From positions 40,530-104,529 of the forward strand of contig NZ_LGKP01000002.1 of NCBI RefSeq assembly GCF_001306135.1: a DNA stretch of 64,000 nucleotides, in the 5' to 3' direction. The DNA comes from Herpetosiphon geysericola (GTDB lineage: Bacteria > Chloroflexota > Chloroflexia > Chloroflexales > Herpetosiphonaceae). The notes beneath the pieces are model-generated. The model searched no databases, had not been told where the DNA came from, and saw only the letters and a list, made by a program, of their open reading frames with translations. Position numbers and translations under genes: made by a program. Shown here piece after piece: positions 1 through 8,505 of the stretch (positions within the stretch are counted from its first letter, which is position 1; the number at the start of each line of letters is the position of its first letter).

Positions 1-2
1 TA

Positions 3-863
3 ATTAAGCGTGTCTTACCTGAATCAATTCATTGGAAAACTGTGCTTAATCCTGCCATTGATGTTGTTGTGGCTGATGCAGGCCAAATTGAGCAAGTGCT
101 TTTAAATCTTGTGGTGAATGCGCGCGATGCGATGCCCAATGGTGGGCATTTGTTGGTTGAAACCTATAATCTGGTGGTTGATGCAGCCTATGCGCGCAGC
201 CATGTTGATGTGCCGATTGGTCAGTATGTGGTGTTTGCGGTAAGCGATACTGGGATTGGGATGAGCCAGGCAGTCCAGAGCCGAGCCTTTGAGCCATTTT
301 TTACCACCAAAAGCGATCATGAAGGCACTGGGTTGGGCTTGGCAACCAGTTATGGCATTATCAAACAGCATGGCGGCCAGATTAGTTTGTATAGTGAAGT
401 TGATCGTGGCACAACGATCAAAATCTATTTGCCGCGTTCGGAGCAACTGCCCGCCATTGAGTCGCCCCATTTTAGCCAAAACCTGCCCCGAGGCAACGAA
501 ACCATCTTGGTCAGCGAGGACGAGCCACAGGTGCGCGCTGTCTTGGTGCGCATGCTGCAAGGCTTAGGCTATCGTGTGCTGGAAGCAGCTCACGGCTCGG
601 CTGCCTTGGAAGTCTTGCAGGCTCACGCTACAGGCACGATTAAGTTGTTGATCAGTGATCTGGTTATGCCCCAGATGGGTGGTTTTGAGCTAGGCCAGCT
701 GGTGAGCGAGCTTGATCCAAGCCTCAAAATTTTGTTTATTTCAGGCTATTCTGAACATAGTTTGGCCCAACAACAGCAATTTACGCAGCAACCATTGTTG
801 CTCAGCAAGCCGTTTTCATTGGCAACCTTAGCGCAAACTGTGCGCAATATCTTGGATGCTTAG
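3..863 (+). CDS. Hybrid sensor histidine kinase, 3' part (5' end outside window)
   Basis: The frame is already open at the left edge, so the start and the sensor and dimerisation domains lie outside the window. The visible part begins in the HATPase domain: N box (QIEQVLLNLVVNARDAM), G1 box (DTGIGM), F box (FFTTK) and G2 box (GTGLGL) are all present. It is followed by a C-terminal receiver domain starting near NETILVSEDEP, with the phospho-acceptor aspartate in SDLVMP and the conserved lysine in LLSKPF. This is a phosphorelay protein; input and target cannot be told. Its last 14 codons (LATLAQTVRNILDA) are duplicated downstream in the tandem array starting at 817. Confidence 0.93.
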   Translation: MKRVLPESIHWKTVLNPAIDVVVADAGQIEQVLLNLVVNARDAMPNGGHLLVETYNLVVDAAYARSHVDVPIGQYVVFAVSDTGIGMSQAVQSRAFEPFFTTKSDHEGTGLGLATSYGIIKQHGGQISLYSEVDRGTTIKIYLPRSEQLPAIESPHFSQNLPRGNETILVSEDEPQVRAVLVRMLQGLGYRVLEAAHGSAALEVLQAHATGTIKLLISDLVMPQMGGFELGQLVSELDPSLKILFISGYSEHSLAQQQQFTQQPLLLSKPFSLATLAQTVRNILDA

Positions 864-1436
864 ATATCTCGTCGTTCGCCACCCTTCCGTCCCTCCGCCG
901 GAGGGAAACGCCGGGGGTTTTCATCCCCCAGCACCCCCTAATAGTTGCTTGTTGGATTGTTGTTATGGTTCCAATTCCCAAACTTTGTGTGCTTTGCATG
1001 CAAAAAAACACTCTGCACCTCTGCGTTAAGCGTTTAGGTTTCATTGGCAACTTTGGCCCAAACTGTGCGCAATATCTTGGATGCTTAGATATCTCATCGT
1101 TCGCCACCCTTCCGTCCCTCCGCCGGAGGGAAACGCCGGGGGTTTTCATCCCCCAGCACCCCCTAATAGTTGCTTGTTGGATTATTGTTATGGTTCCAAT
1201 TCCCAAACTTTGTGTGCTTCGCGTGCAAAAAAATACCCTGCACCTCTGCGTTAAGCGTTTAGGTTTCATTGGCAACCTTGGCCCAATGGTACGCACAGTG
1301 CTGGATGCTTAGATAGCTCATCGTTCGCCACCCTTCCGTCCCTCCGCCGGAGGGAAACGCCGGGGGTTTTCATCCCCCAGCACCCCCTAATAGTTGCTTG
1401 TTGGATTGTTGTTATGGTTCCAATTCCCAAACTTTG
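817..1436 (+). repeat. 225-bp tandem array that includes the kinase gene tail
   Basis: Three consecutive units begin with 'cattggcaac' at 817, 1042 and 1267, a period of 225 bp, and are nearly identical to about 1436 where the third unit diverges. Unit 1 starts inside the kinase gene and carries its last codons and stop. Unit 2 encodes the same tail in the same frame. Unit 3 carries a variant, shifted by one base, that reads VRTVLDA-stop instead of VRNILDA-stop. A degenerate fourth start (attggcaactagcccag) is seen near 1475. Each unit also holds one REP-like core and the 'ctctgcacctctgcgttaa' word. Open frames inside the array are by-products of the repeat, not genes. Confidence 0.9.
879..1391 (+). 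repeat. Three REP-like two-hairpin cores inside the array
   Basis: A 64-bp core lies at 879-942, 1104-1167 and 1328-1391. It contains a perfect hairpin (ccctccg, one base, cggaggg; 891-905 in copy 1) followed by a second hairpin with a GGGGG/CCCCC stem and TTTTCAT loop (913-929), then 'agcaccccctaata'. A fourth copy of the same core lies alone at 36765-36828 in the same orientation, so this is a dispersed intergenic element rather than part of the kinase locus only. Folding as RNA or single-stranded DNA is inferred from the symmetry. Confidence 0.85.
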
Positions 1437-1535
1437 TCTTCTTCTGGTTTAAACATGGACTCTGCAACTCAAACATTGGCAACTAGCCCAGCACAAGGTA
1501 TGCTTAGCAATGAGCAATTTTAGTGGTGTGGTGTG

Positions 1536-2168
1536 ATGAAAAAATATGAATTAATTTTGTTTGATTTTGATGGCACGTTGGCTGATTCGATTCCCTGGTT
1601 GGTCAAAGCGATCAACGGGGTAGCCGAAAAATATAAATTTCGCCAACTTACGCTGAAGGAATTTACTGAATTGCGGGGCCGCAGCCCGCATGAGGTCATG
1701 AAGTATATGCAGGTGGCTTGGTGGAAAGTGCCATTAATCGCCCGCCATATGCGCCAGCTGGCGGCCCAGAATATTCGTCAGATTCAGCTGTTTGAGGGCA
1801 TGGACATCATTTTGGCTCAGCTGAGTGCCGCCGATGTGCGGTTGGGCGTGGTCAGCAGCAATAGCGAAGAGAATGTGCGCCATGTGCTCGGCGATGCCTT
1901 GGCGAATGTAGTTGAGTTTTATGAATGTAGTGTGCCGATTTTGCGCAAACGAGCACGTTTTGAGCGGATTGTGCGCAAAGCCAACCTTGAGCGCGAAAAA
2001 ATTCTGTGTGTTGGCGACGAAATTCGCGATGCAGAGGCGGCTAAGCAAGCGCAATTGGCTTTTGGCGCGGTTGGCTGGGGCATGAGCCGCATCCAAGATT
2101 TTGCACCGTATGCACCACGCGAGGTTTTTTTTCAAGTTTCCGATATTGCTACCCGCTTGATCGATTAA
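1536..2168 (+). CDS. HAD-superfamily hydrolase (phosphoglycolate-phosphatase-like)
   Basis: The 210-residue protein has the HAD signatures: motif I FDFDGTLADS with nucleophile D10 and acid/base D12, motif II VVSSNSEEN, and the metal-binding motif GDEIRDAEAA. A helical cap lies between motifs I and II, as in the phosphoglycolate phosphatase/beta-phosphoglucomutase group. It probably removes phosphate from a small metabolite in the cytoplasm; the substrate cannot be read from sequence. A GTG codon directly precedes the ATG chosen here, and no strong ribosome binding site decides between them. The gene stands alone after the repeat array. Confidence 0.85.
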   Translation: MKKYELILFDFDGTLADSIPWLVKAINGVAEKYKFRQLTLKEFTELRGRSPHEVMKYMQVAWWKVPLIARHMRQLAAQNIRQIQLFEGMDIILAQLSAADVRLGVVSSNSEENVRHVLGDALANVVEFYECSVPILRKRARFERIVRKANLEREKILCVGDEIRDAEAAKQAQLAFGAVGWGMSRIQDFAPYAPREVFFQVSDIATRLID

Positions 2169-2264
2169 ATTGCCCAGCAACAAACCTGAATTTTAGGGTT
2201 TTTGGGGGTACAATAGATGAAGTTCCGTACTGAACGGTATTGATTGTGTTTTGGAGGAAGCTCG

Positions 2265-3116
2265 ATGAGCCTCGGTTCTCTAACATTTAAGCTTGGTGGC
2301 GATCTCGAAATTCGGCGGTTGGGCTATGGTGCGATGCGCATCACTGGCGATGGAATTTGGGGCGAGCCAAGCGACCCCGAACAAGCGAAGGCTGTCTTGC
2401 GTCGCGCTGCCGAACTTGGGGTTAATTTTATTGATACCGCTGATTCGTATGGCCCCGATGTGAGCGAACGCTTGATCGGCGAAGCCTTGCATCCGTATGC
2501 ATCAGACATGGTGATTGCAACCAAAGGTGGTTTGTTGCGCGGCGGCCCAAACATTTGGTATTCCAATGGGCGGCCTGAACACTTGCGGATTTCGCTTGAA
2601 AAAAGCTTGCGCCAATTGAAACTCGAACGCATCGATCTCTATCAATTGCACCGCATCGATGCTCAAGTGCCTTTGGAAGAATCGTTGGGCGCGTTGAGCG
2701 ATTTGCGCAACGAAGGCAAAATTCGGCATATTGGCTTGAGCGAAGTTAACAATGAACAACTGGCCCAAGCTCAAAAAGTTGTGCCAATCGTTTCGGTGCA
2801 AAATCGCTATAGCATTGGCGACCACGAATGGGAAAGCATGGTCGATGCCTGCGAAGCCCAACAAATTGCCTTTATTCCGTGGTTTCCCTTGGCTGCTGGC
2901 AAACTAACTGCGCCTGGCGGCACGCTTGATCAGATTGCCAAGAAACATGAAGCCACAGTTGGCCAAATTGCCTTGGCTTGGTTGCTCAAACGCTCCCCAG
3001 TGATTTTGCCAATTCCTGGCACCTCGAAAATCAAGCACCTCGAAGAAAATCTGGGCGCTGAAAAAATTGCCTTGAGCGATGAGGATTTCCAAACCTTGCG
3101 CGAATTGCAAGCATAA
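2265..3116 (+). CDS. Aldo/keto reductase
   Basis: This 283-residue TIM-barrel oxidoreductase carries the AKR catalytic tetrad D57 and Y62 (FIDTADSYG), K87 (IATKGG) and H129 (LYQLHRID), and a C-terminal NADP-binding segment (PIPGTSKIKHLEENLGA). Members reduce carbonyls to alcohols with NADPH; substrates vary and cannot be predicted here. The ATG at 2265 is chosen because GGAGG lies just upstream; an in-frame TTG further up has no such site. A strong hairpin follows the gene at 3147, suggesting a single-gene transcript. Confidence 0.93.
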   Translation: MSLGSLTFKLGGDLEIRRLGYGAMRITGDGIWGEPSDPEQAKAVLRRAAELGVNFIDTADSYGPDVSERLIGEALHPYASDMVIATKGGLLRGGPNIWYSNGRPEHLRISLEKSLRQLKLERIDLYQLHRIDAQVPLEESLGALSDLRNEGKIRHIGLSEVNNEQLAQAQKVVPIVSVQNRYSIGDHEWESMVDACEAQQIAFIPWFPLAAGKLTAPGGTLDQIAKKHEATVGQIALAWLLKRSPVILPIPGTSKIKHLEENLGAEKIALSDEDFQTLRELQA

Positions 3117-3146
3117 GTTAAAGGTCAAAGGTCAGAAATCAAAAAG

Positions 3147-3198
3147 CAAAAGGGATTAGGCTATGGAGGATGTATTCCATCAAGCCTAATCCCTTTTT
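3147..3198 (+). terminator. Intrinsic terminator after the aldo/keto reductase
   Basis: A 15-bp inverted repeat, aaaagggattaggct (3147-3161) and agcctaatccctttt (3182-3196), runs into a short T stretch. The loop has its own small inverted repeat (atgga/tccat), so the whole folds as one long hairpin. The symmetrical A and T tracts would let it work in both directions. Confidence 0.8.
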
Positions 3199-3199
3199 A

Positions 3200-3480
3200 A
3201 AAGTCAGAAGGCAGAAATCAAAAGTCAAAAAGCAAAATAGAGTACGCATTTAACGCAGAGGCGCAGAGCTTCAAAAATATGAAGGATGAGGAATAAAGGA
3301 TGAAATGCACGGCAGAGGGAATGAGAAAATTTCGCGACCTTCGCGCTCTTCGCGGTTTCTCAGCTTCGTATCCTTCGTGGATTAAATTAAAAAAGGGTAG
3401 CAATGCTACCCAATCAACCACCACATATCACTTCCACACACTAGTTCGCACCTCTCACTGATTATTGTAGCAACTTCCTA
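3200..3480. repeat. Gene-free spacer of dispersed intergenic words
   Basis: This stretch has no credible gene. It is made of short words that recur across the window: cagaaatcaaaagtcaaaa, ttaacgcagaggcgcagag (3250-3268), aggatgaggaataaaggatga and a run of 'cgcgaccttcgcgctcttcgcgg' type. The same words recur near 7 kb, 18.6 kb, 19.6 kb, 57 kb and 63.6 kb. Confidence 0.7.
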
Positions 3481-3502
3481 CGTAACTGCCTAGCACCCTT
3501 GT

Positions 3503-3524
3503 GTAACAATTAGGTAACAATTGG
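3503..3524 (+). promoter_or_regulatory. 11-bp direct repeat, candidate response-regulator box
   Basis: GTAACAATTAG and GTAACAATTGG lie head to tail at 3503-3513 and 3514-3524, exactly 11 bp apart. A third, weaker GTAACTGCCTA begins at 3482. OmpR/PhoP-family regulators are known to bind direct repeats with an 11-bp period, and the next gene encodes such a regulator, so autoregulation is a reasonable inference. A possible -10 (TAAAAT, 3568) follows without a good -35, as at activated promoters. Confidence 0.45.
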
Positions 3525-3605
3525 CTGATAAAGCGCTGATGTGCTGCTGAGAGTGCGCTTTTATAGCTAAAATAGCCCTATGCAACAATTTGGAGGTTTT
3601 GGGCT

Positions 3606-4298
3606 ATGAGTGGTCGCATCCTGATTGTCGATGATGATCCAGCAATTTTAAGTGGCGTAAGCACCCTGTTGGAGCAAGCAGGCTATGAGATTGCTCAGGC
3701 TGCAAGTGTGGCCCAGGCGCGGGCCCAATTACAGGCATTTAATCCCCCAAGCTTAGTGATTCTCGATTTAATGTTGCCCGATGGCGATGGCTTTGAGTTG
3801 TGTCGCCAAATTCGCCAAAGCAGCCAATATTTGCCAATTTTGATGCTTTCGGCGCGTGATGAATTGCATGATCGGGTTGAAGGCTTGACAGTTGGCGCTG
3901 ATGATTATTTAACTAAGCCGTTTGCCCCTGCTGAATTAGTGGCACGAGTACGAGCAATTTTGCGCTTGGCTCAACATCAACGCGAAACGCTTGGCGCATT
4001 GGAATGTGGCAAATTGCGCTTCGATTGCGAATTGCAGCGCGCCTGGTGGGATGAACAATTGCTTGAATTAACCCCCAAAGAAAGTGGTATTTTAGTACAA
4101 TTAATGCGTCAGCCAAGCCATGTTTGGGGCCGTTTGGCCTTGTTGCAAACTGTTTGGGGCACCAACTTTTTGGGCGATTCACGGATTGTTGATGTATGTG
4201 TGCAACGCTTACGTGCTAAAATCAACCAACTTGATCCTAGTGCCGACCCAATTCAGACGGTGCGTGGGTTTGGCTATCGCTTGAAGTGTGAGCCATGA
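3606..4298 (+). CDS. OmpR/PhoB-family response regulator
   Basis: The 230-residue protein has an N-terminal receiver domain (acidic pocket DDD at 9-11, phospho-acceptor D54 in VILDLMLP, conserved K104 in LTKPFAP) and a C-terminal winged-helix DNA-binding domain (from about 130, ending VRGFGYRLK). It has the full usual length and all key residues. GGAGG lies 5' of the ATG. The gene overlaps the following histidine kinase by four bases (ATGA), so the two are translationally coupled and surely cognate. A direct repeat about 80 bp upstream could be its own binding site. Confidence 0.95.
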   Translation: MSGRILIVDDDPAILSGVSTLLEQAGYEIAQAASVAQARAQLQAFNPPSLVILDLMLPDGDGFELCRQIRQSSQYLPILMLSARDELHDRVEGLTVGADDYLTKPFAPAELVARVRAILRLAQHQRETLGALECGKLRFDCELQRAWWDEQLLELTPKESGILVQLMRQPSHVWGRLALLQTVWGTNFLGDSRIVDVCVQRLRAKINQLDPSADPIQTVRGFGYRLKCEP

Positions 4299-5107
4299 TT
4301 GTTCTGCCGCTCAAAGCTATGATTTTTGGGATATTGCTGCTGCTGTGGCTGGTTGCCAGCCTTGGCTGGTGGTTGGGCCAGCGTGGCAAGCGCCCAATTA
4401 TTCAACATAGTGCTGATCCGATTTTGCGCCAGCAAATTGCCCAACATCGGGCTTTTATTGGCACGCTTTCGCATGAATTGCGCACGCCGTTGACCGCGCT
4501 TTTAGCTCATACCGCAATTGTGCGCAACCAACAAAGCGAGCAAACGGTGCGCGACCATTCGTTGCTGACGTTGGAACGCGAAGCCCAACGCATGGCGCGC
4601 TTGGTACGCGATCTCTTAGAATTGCATCGCTTAGAATTGAGCGACGAATTGCCGTTAGTGCCGGTCAATGTGGCGCTGCTGGCCGAAGAAGCGATTGCTA
4701 GTATTTGGGTGATGGCCGATGAAGCACAAATCGAATTGCAATTTGAGGCCGACCCAACCCACAAGCGCGTTTTGGCCCATCCTGATCGCTTAAAACAAGT
4801 TTGGTTGAATCTGCTAATCAATTGTTTACGTTATTGTCGAGCTGGCGATCGGGTGTTGGTGCGCGTAGAGGCCAGCGAGCAAGGGTTGCGTTGTAGTGTT
4901 GAAGATAGCGGGCCGGGGATCGCCGCCGCTGATTTGCCGCATGTAACTGAGCCATTGTATCGTGGCGTGCTGGATAATCAAGGCAGCGGCTTGGGCTTGA
5001 GCTTGGTCAAACAGATTTTGGCCCGCCATCATAGCAGCTTGCAGCTTGAAAGCAGCACCAGCCCGCCGACTGGCACCCATGTATGGTGGATTTTGCCCTA
5101 TGACTAA
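4295..5107 (+). CDS. Short membrane histidine kinase without sensor domain
   Basis: The 270-residue kinase has one N-terminal transmembrane helix (about 9-27) and then goes directly into the dimerisation domain with H60 (GTLSHELRTPLT), an N box (VWLNLLINCLRYC), G1 (DSGPGIA) and G2 (GSGLGLSLVKQIL). There is no periplasmic loop, PAS, GAF or HAMP, so the input must come from the membrane or from a partner. It overlaps the upstream regulator by four bases and the downstream exported protein by eight, which makes that protein a candidate sensor or the main target of the system. Confidence 0.93.
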   Translation: MIVLPLKAMIFGILLLLWLVASLGWWLGQRGKRPIIQHSADPILRQQIAQHRAFIGTLSHELRTPLTALLAHTAIVRNQQSEQTVRDHSLLTLEREAQRMARLVRDLLELHRLELSDELPLVPVNVALLAEEAIASIWVMADEAQIELQFEADPTHKRVLAHPDRLKQVWLNLLINCLRYCRAGDRVLVRVEASEQGLRCSVEDSGPGIAAADLPHVTEPLYRGVLDNQGSGLGLSLVKQILARHHSSLQLESSTSPPTGTHVWWILPYD

Positions 5108-6500
5108 ATGGCGTTGGCTTAGCCTACTCGTTCTTGGTTCAATCATCTACTGGCTGTTGCCAATTGACGGTAATTTAGTGCTTCAGACCAACCAACAGGC
5201 TGGCTGGCCGCAAATTTGGTTCGAGCGCGATGCCGAAAATCAGCAATGGGTCTATGTGCGCGATAACCAGCCTTGGGTGTATGTGGCCCTAACGCTTGAT
5301 GGCGCGACCTTGAGCCGCGACCAACAATTTGCCACTGGCAGCGACCCATGGACATGGCGTTGGAACACAACAGGCAATTTGACCCAAGCTGATATTCGTT
5401 TTTACCACGATTGTGATCGTGGTTGCCAAGAGCGTGGTAGTTTGATGCTTGGCCAGCCTGCGCCAACCCCGATGCCACGCCAAAGCACCTTGCTTGGCGC
5501 TGTGTTCGCCAATCCTGAGCGCGATTGGCATGGCCGCGCTGCTTGGACGATTGAATTGGCCTATGCGTTGCGGGCCGATGAAAGCCAATGGAGCATCGAT
5601 GCCTTGGCCTCGCGGGTGGCGGCGGCGCATAAAGCTGGCTTGCGGGTGATTATTCGGGTTGCCTACGACCAAGGCCAAAGTTTGCCGCCGAATGATGATG
5701 AAACTGCCTTGGCGATCTTTTTGCGTTTTTGCCAGCGCTTGGCTCATGATCAACGCTTGCAGGCGGTTTATGGCTATAGCATTGGCAATGGCTACAATAG
5801 CATTGGCGAAAATACCCTGACCCAAGAACCATTAACTCCTGCTTGGGTTGCGCGCATGCTGGTTGGTTATGGAGTTGCAGTTGAGCGCCACGATAATGTG
5901 ATTGAAACCATGCGCGGCTTGAATCCGCAGCTCAAATTGTTGGTCGGGCCAGTGCGGCCTTGGAGCAACGATGCTGATGGCGCTTGGGCCGATCCGCTGA
6001 ATCAACCATGGCTTAATTATTTTAATAGTTTGTTGCTATTGCTGGATCAAACGATTCGTTTGAAGCATGCGCAGCAAATTAATGTTGCCCCCGATGGCTT
6101 TGCCGTGAGTACCTTTGGCTGGCCAGAACAGAGCGCCGACCCTGCCCAAGAGCCATTACGCGATCTGTATCGGGAGCAATCGGGCAAGGCCCAGCGTGGG
6201 TTTCGGGTCTATCGCGATTGGCTGGCGATTATCAATCGTTATCCAAGTATGGCCAATCGTCCGGTGTATATCACGGCTACCAACACGTTTCACCCTGAGC
6301 AAGGCCAAACGCCGCTGGAGAATTATCCCCAAGGGTGGCTGCGCAATGCGCTGCGCGAAGTGAGTGGCAACCCGCAGGTGCAGGCCTTATGTTGGTTTGT
6401 TGATCAGCCATTTGGCCAACAATGGCGCGAATGGAGCCTGAGCGAGCCGCAAGGCAAAATGCATGAAGCCGCTCAGGAGTTTGATCAGCTGTTGCGCTAG
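5100..6500 (+). CDS. Membrane-anchored TIM-barrel-like (glycosidase-like) protein
   Basis: This 466-residue protein starts at the ATG overlapping the end of the kinase gene. It has an N-terminal signal anchor (WLSLLVLGSIIYWLL), a beta-rich segment to about 120, and then a region that reads like a glycoside-hydrolase TIM barrel: alternating strands and helices with AGLRVIIRVAYD, VYGYSIGNGYNSIGEN, KLLVGPVRPW, RPVYITATNTFHPEQ and VQALCWFVDQP. The family cannot be named and no proven catalytic acid pair was identified. By context it is an extracytoplasmic partner or output of the two-component system. Its stop overlaps the convergent OsmC gene by four bases. Confidence 0.7.
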   Translation: MTKWRWLSLLVLGSIIYWLLPIDGNLVLQTNQQAGWPQIWFERDAENQQWVYVRDNQPWVYVALTLDGATLSRDQQFATGSDPWTWRWNTTGNLTQADIRFYHDCDRGCQERGSLMLGQPAPTPMPRQSTLLGAVFANPERDWHGRAAWTIELAYALRADESQWSIDALASRVAAAHKAGLRVIIRVAYDQGQSLPPNDDETALAIFLRFCQRLAHDQRLQAVYGYSIGNGYNSIGENTLTQEPLTPAWVARMLVGYGVAVERHDNVIETMRGLNPQLKLLVGPVRPWSNDADGAWADPLNQPWLNYFNSLLLLLDQTIRLKHAQQINVAPDGFAVSTFGWPEQSADPAQEPLRDLYREQSGKAQRGFRVYRDWLAIINRYPSMANRPVYITATNTFHPEQGQTPLENYPQGWLRNALREVSGNPQVQALCWFVDQPFGQQWREWSLSEPQGKMHEAAQEFDQLLR

Positions 6501-6958
6501 GTTTGTGGCTCGATGCTAATTTCGGTATAGACTGAGTTGGCCAGAAAGCATTTGTCGTGGGCTTGATGATGGAAGTGCTCGATTTGCTCGGCACTGGGTG
6601 CTGGCTCGACCCAGGTTATGCTTGGGCGCAAGGTTACGTTGCGCATAACAATTTTGCCAGCACTATTTTTGCCCATTTTGCCGAGGGCCTGATCGGCATA
6701 GTGCTCGACGACAAAGCCTGCTTCGGCCACGATTGATAAAAACCAGAGCATATGACAGCTTGATAAGGCTGCCACAAAGGCTTCCTCAGGATCAACTGCC
6801 TGTTCGTCAGAGTAGGGCAGAGGCACAACATGTGGCGATGAAGAGCCTGGCACAACCTGGCCGCCATCGAAAATCCAACGATGAGCGCGGCTATACTTGC
6901 CGTCGCTAAATAAAGCCGCCTTGCGCTCCCATTCGAGGGTAACTGTGTAGCCTGCCAT
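6497..6958 (-). CDS. OsmC/Ohr-family peroxiredoxin
   Basis: The 153-residue protein fits the OsmC fold length and keeps the two redox cysteines, C68 (ALSSCHMLWFL) and C137 (HDKCFLANS). Such proteins reduce organic hydroperoxides with thiols in the cytoplasm. The segment DPEEAFVAALSSCHM is typical of the OsmC rather than the Ohr branch. It is convergent with the preceding gene, the two stops sharing a CTAG. No regulator lies beside it. Confidence 0.9.
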   Translation of the reverse strand: MAGYTVTLEWERKAALFSDGKYSRAHRWIFDGGQVVPGSSSPHVVPLPYSDEQAVDPEEAFVAALSSCHMLWFLSIVAEAGFVVEHYADQALGKMGKNSAGKIVMRNVTLRPSITWVEPAPSAEQIEHFHHQAHDKCFLANSVYTEISIEPQT

Positions 6959-6974
6959 TGTTTAACTCCTCAAC

Positions 6975-7254
6975 TATGATCCACGAAGGGTGATGGGCTA
7001 TAGGCTGTAGGATAGCTGAAACCGCGAAGCACGCGAAGGACGCGAAGGCTGATTTTTAGCCACAGATTGCACTGATTTGTTTGATTTGGTTCTTCTTAGC
7101 CACGAATTCCACGAATTCCACGAATGATCACTATTCATCCTTCATAATTCATCCCTCATCCTTTGTTTCTCTGCGCCTCTGCGTTAATGAATTGATCCAC
7201 GAAGGACACGAAGATGAGGTTATTGATTTCATCCCTCATCCCTCATCCTTCGCT
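6975..7254. repeat. Gene-free spacer of dispersed words
   Basis: Nearly 300 bases hold no credible gene. Words seen are gatccacgaagg, ccgcgaagcacgcgaaggacgcgaagg, gccacagattgcactgattt, gccacgaattccacgaattcc, ctctgcgcctctgcgttaa (7169-7187) and catccctcatcctt. They match the other spacers of the window on either strand. Confidence 0.7.
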
Positions 7255-8385
7255 CTACAACGTTTCAATCAAGCGGGCCAATAAGGCAGCGCGGGGGGCG
7301 AATTGACTGATTGAAAGCCATTCGTCGAAGCTATGCGAATCGCTGCCCCAGCCGCCAAGCCCATCGAGGGTTGGCACGCCAATCGCCGAGGTAAAATTGC
7401 CATCCGAGCCGCCGCCTGTGCCACTGGCTTTAATCGGCAAATTGAGTTGCTTGGCAATTTGTTCGGCAGCAGCATATAAGGCCATCGTCGCAGGCGTTGG
7501 TTCCATGGCTGGGCGATTTACGCCGCCTTCCAAGCTCAATTTGGCTCCAGCAAGCCGCGGCGCTAATTGATGTAATGCTTGATCGACCCGTTCGGCCTCG
7601 CCAACTTTGCGTGCGCGCACGTCGATTGTGCAGTGGGCTTCGGCGGCTACCACATTGGCAGCAGTGCCCCCGCTAATTTTGCCAATATTGATCGTTGTGC
7701 CAATTTCGGGCCGCGCTAAAGGCAAAATCTGACCAATTTGGTAGCTTAATTCATGAATTGCGCTAATGCCAAGCTCTGGGGCAACGCCTGCGTGTGATGG
7801 CTTGCCAGTAATTACTAAATCATACATGCTGACACTTTTGCGCCATGTTTTGAGCCAGCCACCTTCTTCTGCCGATTCGATAATCAGCGCAGCGCGACAG
7901 CCACGGGCCTGTTCTTCAATATAGCGCCGCGAGGTTGGGCTACCAATTTCTTCATCGGTGGTAATTAAGAATTTCAAGGGGCGGCTAGTCCAGCGTCCAA
8001 AATGGCGTAAGGCTTGCAAGGCAGCGCAGGTCAGCAAAATACAGCCCTTCATATCGCTCACGCCTGGCCCGCGCACAACATCACCATCAATTCGGAAGGG
8101 AAACTCATCGATCGTGCCTGGGGGATAAACAGTATCAACATGGCCGACAATCAGGATTGGCTCGCCCTCGCCTGGCCAGCTGGCCAACAAATGGTCGGCT
8201 TGGGGTTTGCCATTGTATTTGCGCACACTTGCGCCAAGTTTGCTCAAGCGCTCGCCAACCACATTGACCATCCAAGAAACCGCCGTAATATCACGGGTAA
8301 ACGACTCAATTTCGATCCATTGACGCATTTCATCCAACAGATCCGGTAGGCAAGCATCAAGATAGGTTAAAAGCTGACGAGGCAT
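7255..8385 (-). CDS. M20 metallopeptidase (glutamate-carboxypeptidase-like)
   Basis: The 376-residue enzyme shows the M20 metal site: H82 and D84 (GHVDTV), D111 (GVSDMKG), the general base E145 with ligand E146 (TTDEEIG), and a C-terminal histidine in DSHSFDEW. The inserted dimerisation domain lies about 180-290. Overall it resembles carboxypeptidase G2-type enzymes, which release C-terminal glutamate from N-acyl substrates; the true substrate is unknown. No signal peptide is seen, so it should be cytoplasmic. GGAGGA lies just before the ATG. Confidence 0.92.
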   Translation of the reverse strand: MPRQLLTYLDACLPDLLDEMRQWIEIESFTRDITAVSWMVNVVGERLSKLGASVRKYNGKPQADHLLASWPGEGEPILIVGHVDTVYPPGTIDEFPFRIDGDVVRGPGVSDMKGCILLTCAALQALRHFGRWTSRPLKFLITTDEEIGSPTSRRYIEEQARGCRAALIIESAEEGGWLKTWRKSVSMYDLVITGKPSHAGVAPELGISAIHELSYQIGQILPLARPEIGTTINIGKISGGTAANVVAAEAHCTIDVRARKVGEAERVDQALHQLAPRLAGAKLSLEGGVNRPAMEPTPATMALYAAAEQIAKQLNLPIKASGTGGGSDGNFTSAIGVPTLDGLGGWGSDSHSFDEWLSISQFAPRAALLARLIETL

Positions 8386-8505
8386 GGTCTTCCTCCATCA
8401 CTAAGCAGTTATAGCTGTATTGTACCGCAGCCATTGCGCAAGCCTGTCTTGCATCAGGCTAACGAGCGTGCTATGCTGCATTTTGGTCGTTGCTAGGAGG
8501 TGGGT

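Noticed and set aside
802..1312. Open frames on both strands through the tandem array, up to 164 codons
   Set aside because: They follow the 225-bp repeat (a multiple of three) and have repeated arginine-rich or cysteine-rich text without any domain or ribosome binding site. The real content is the kinase tail and hairpins.
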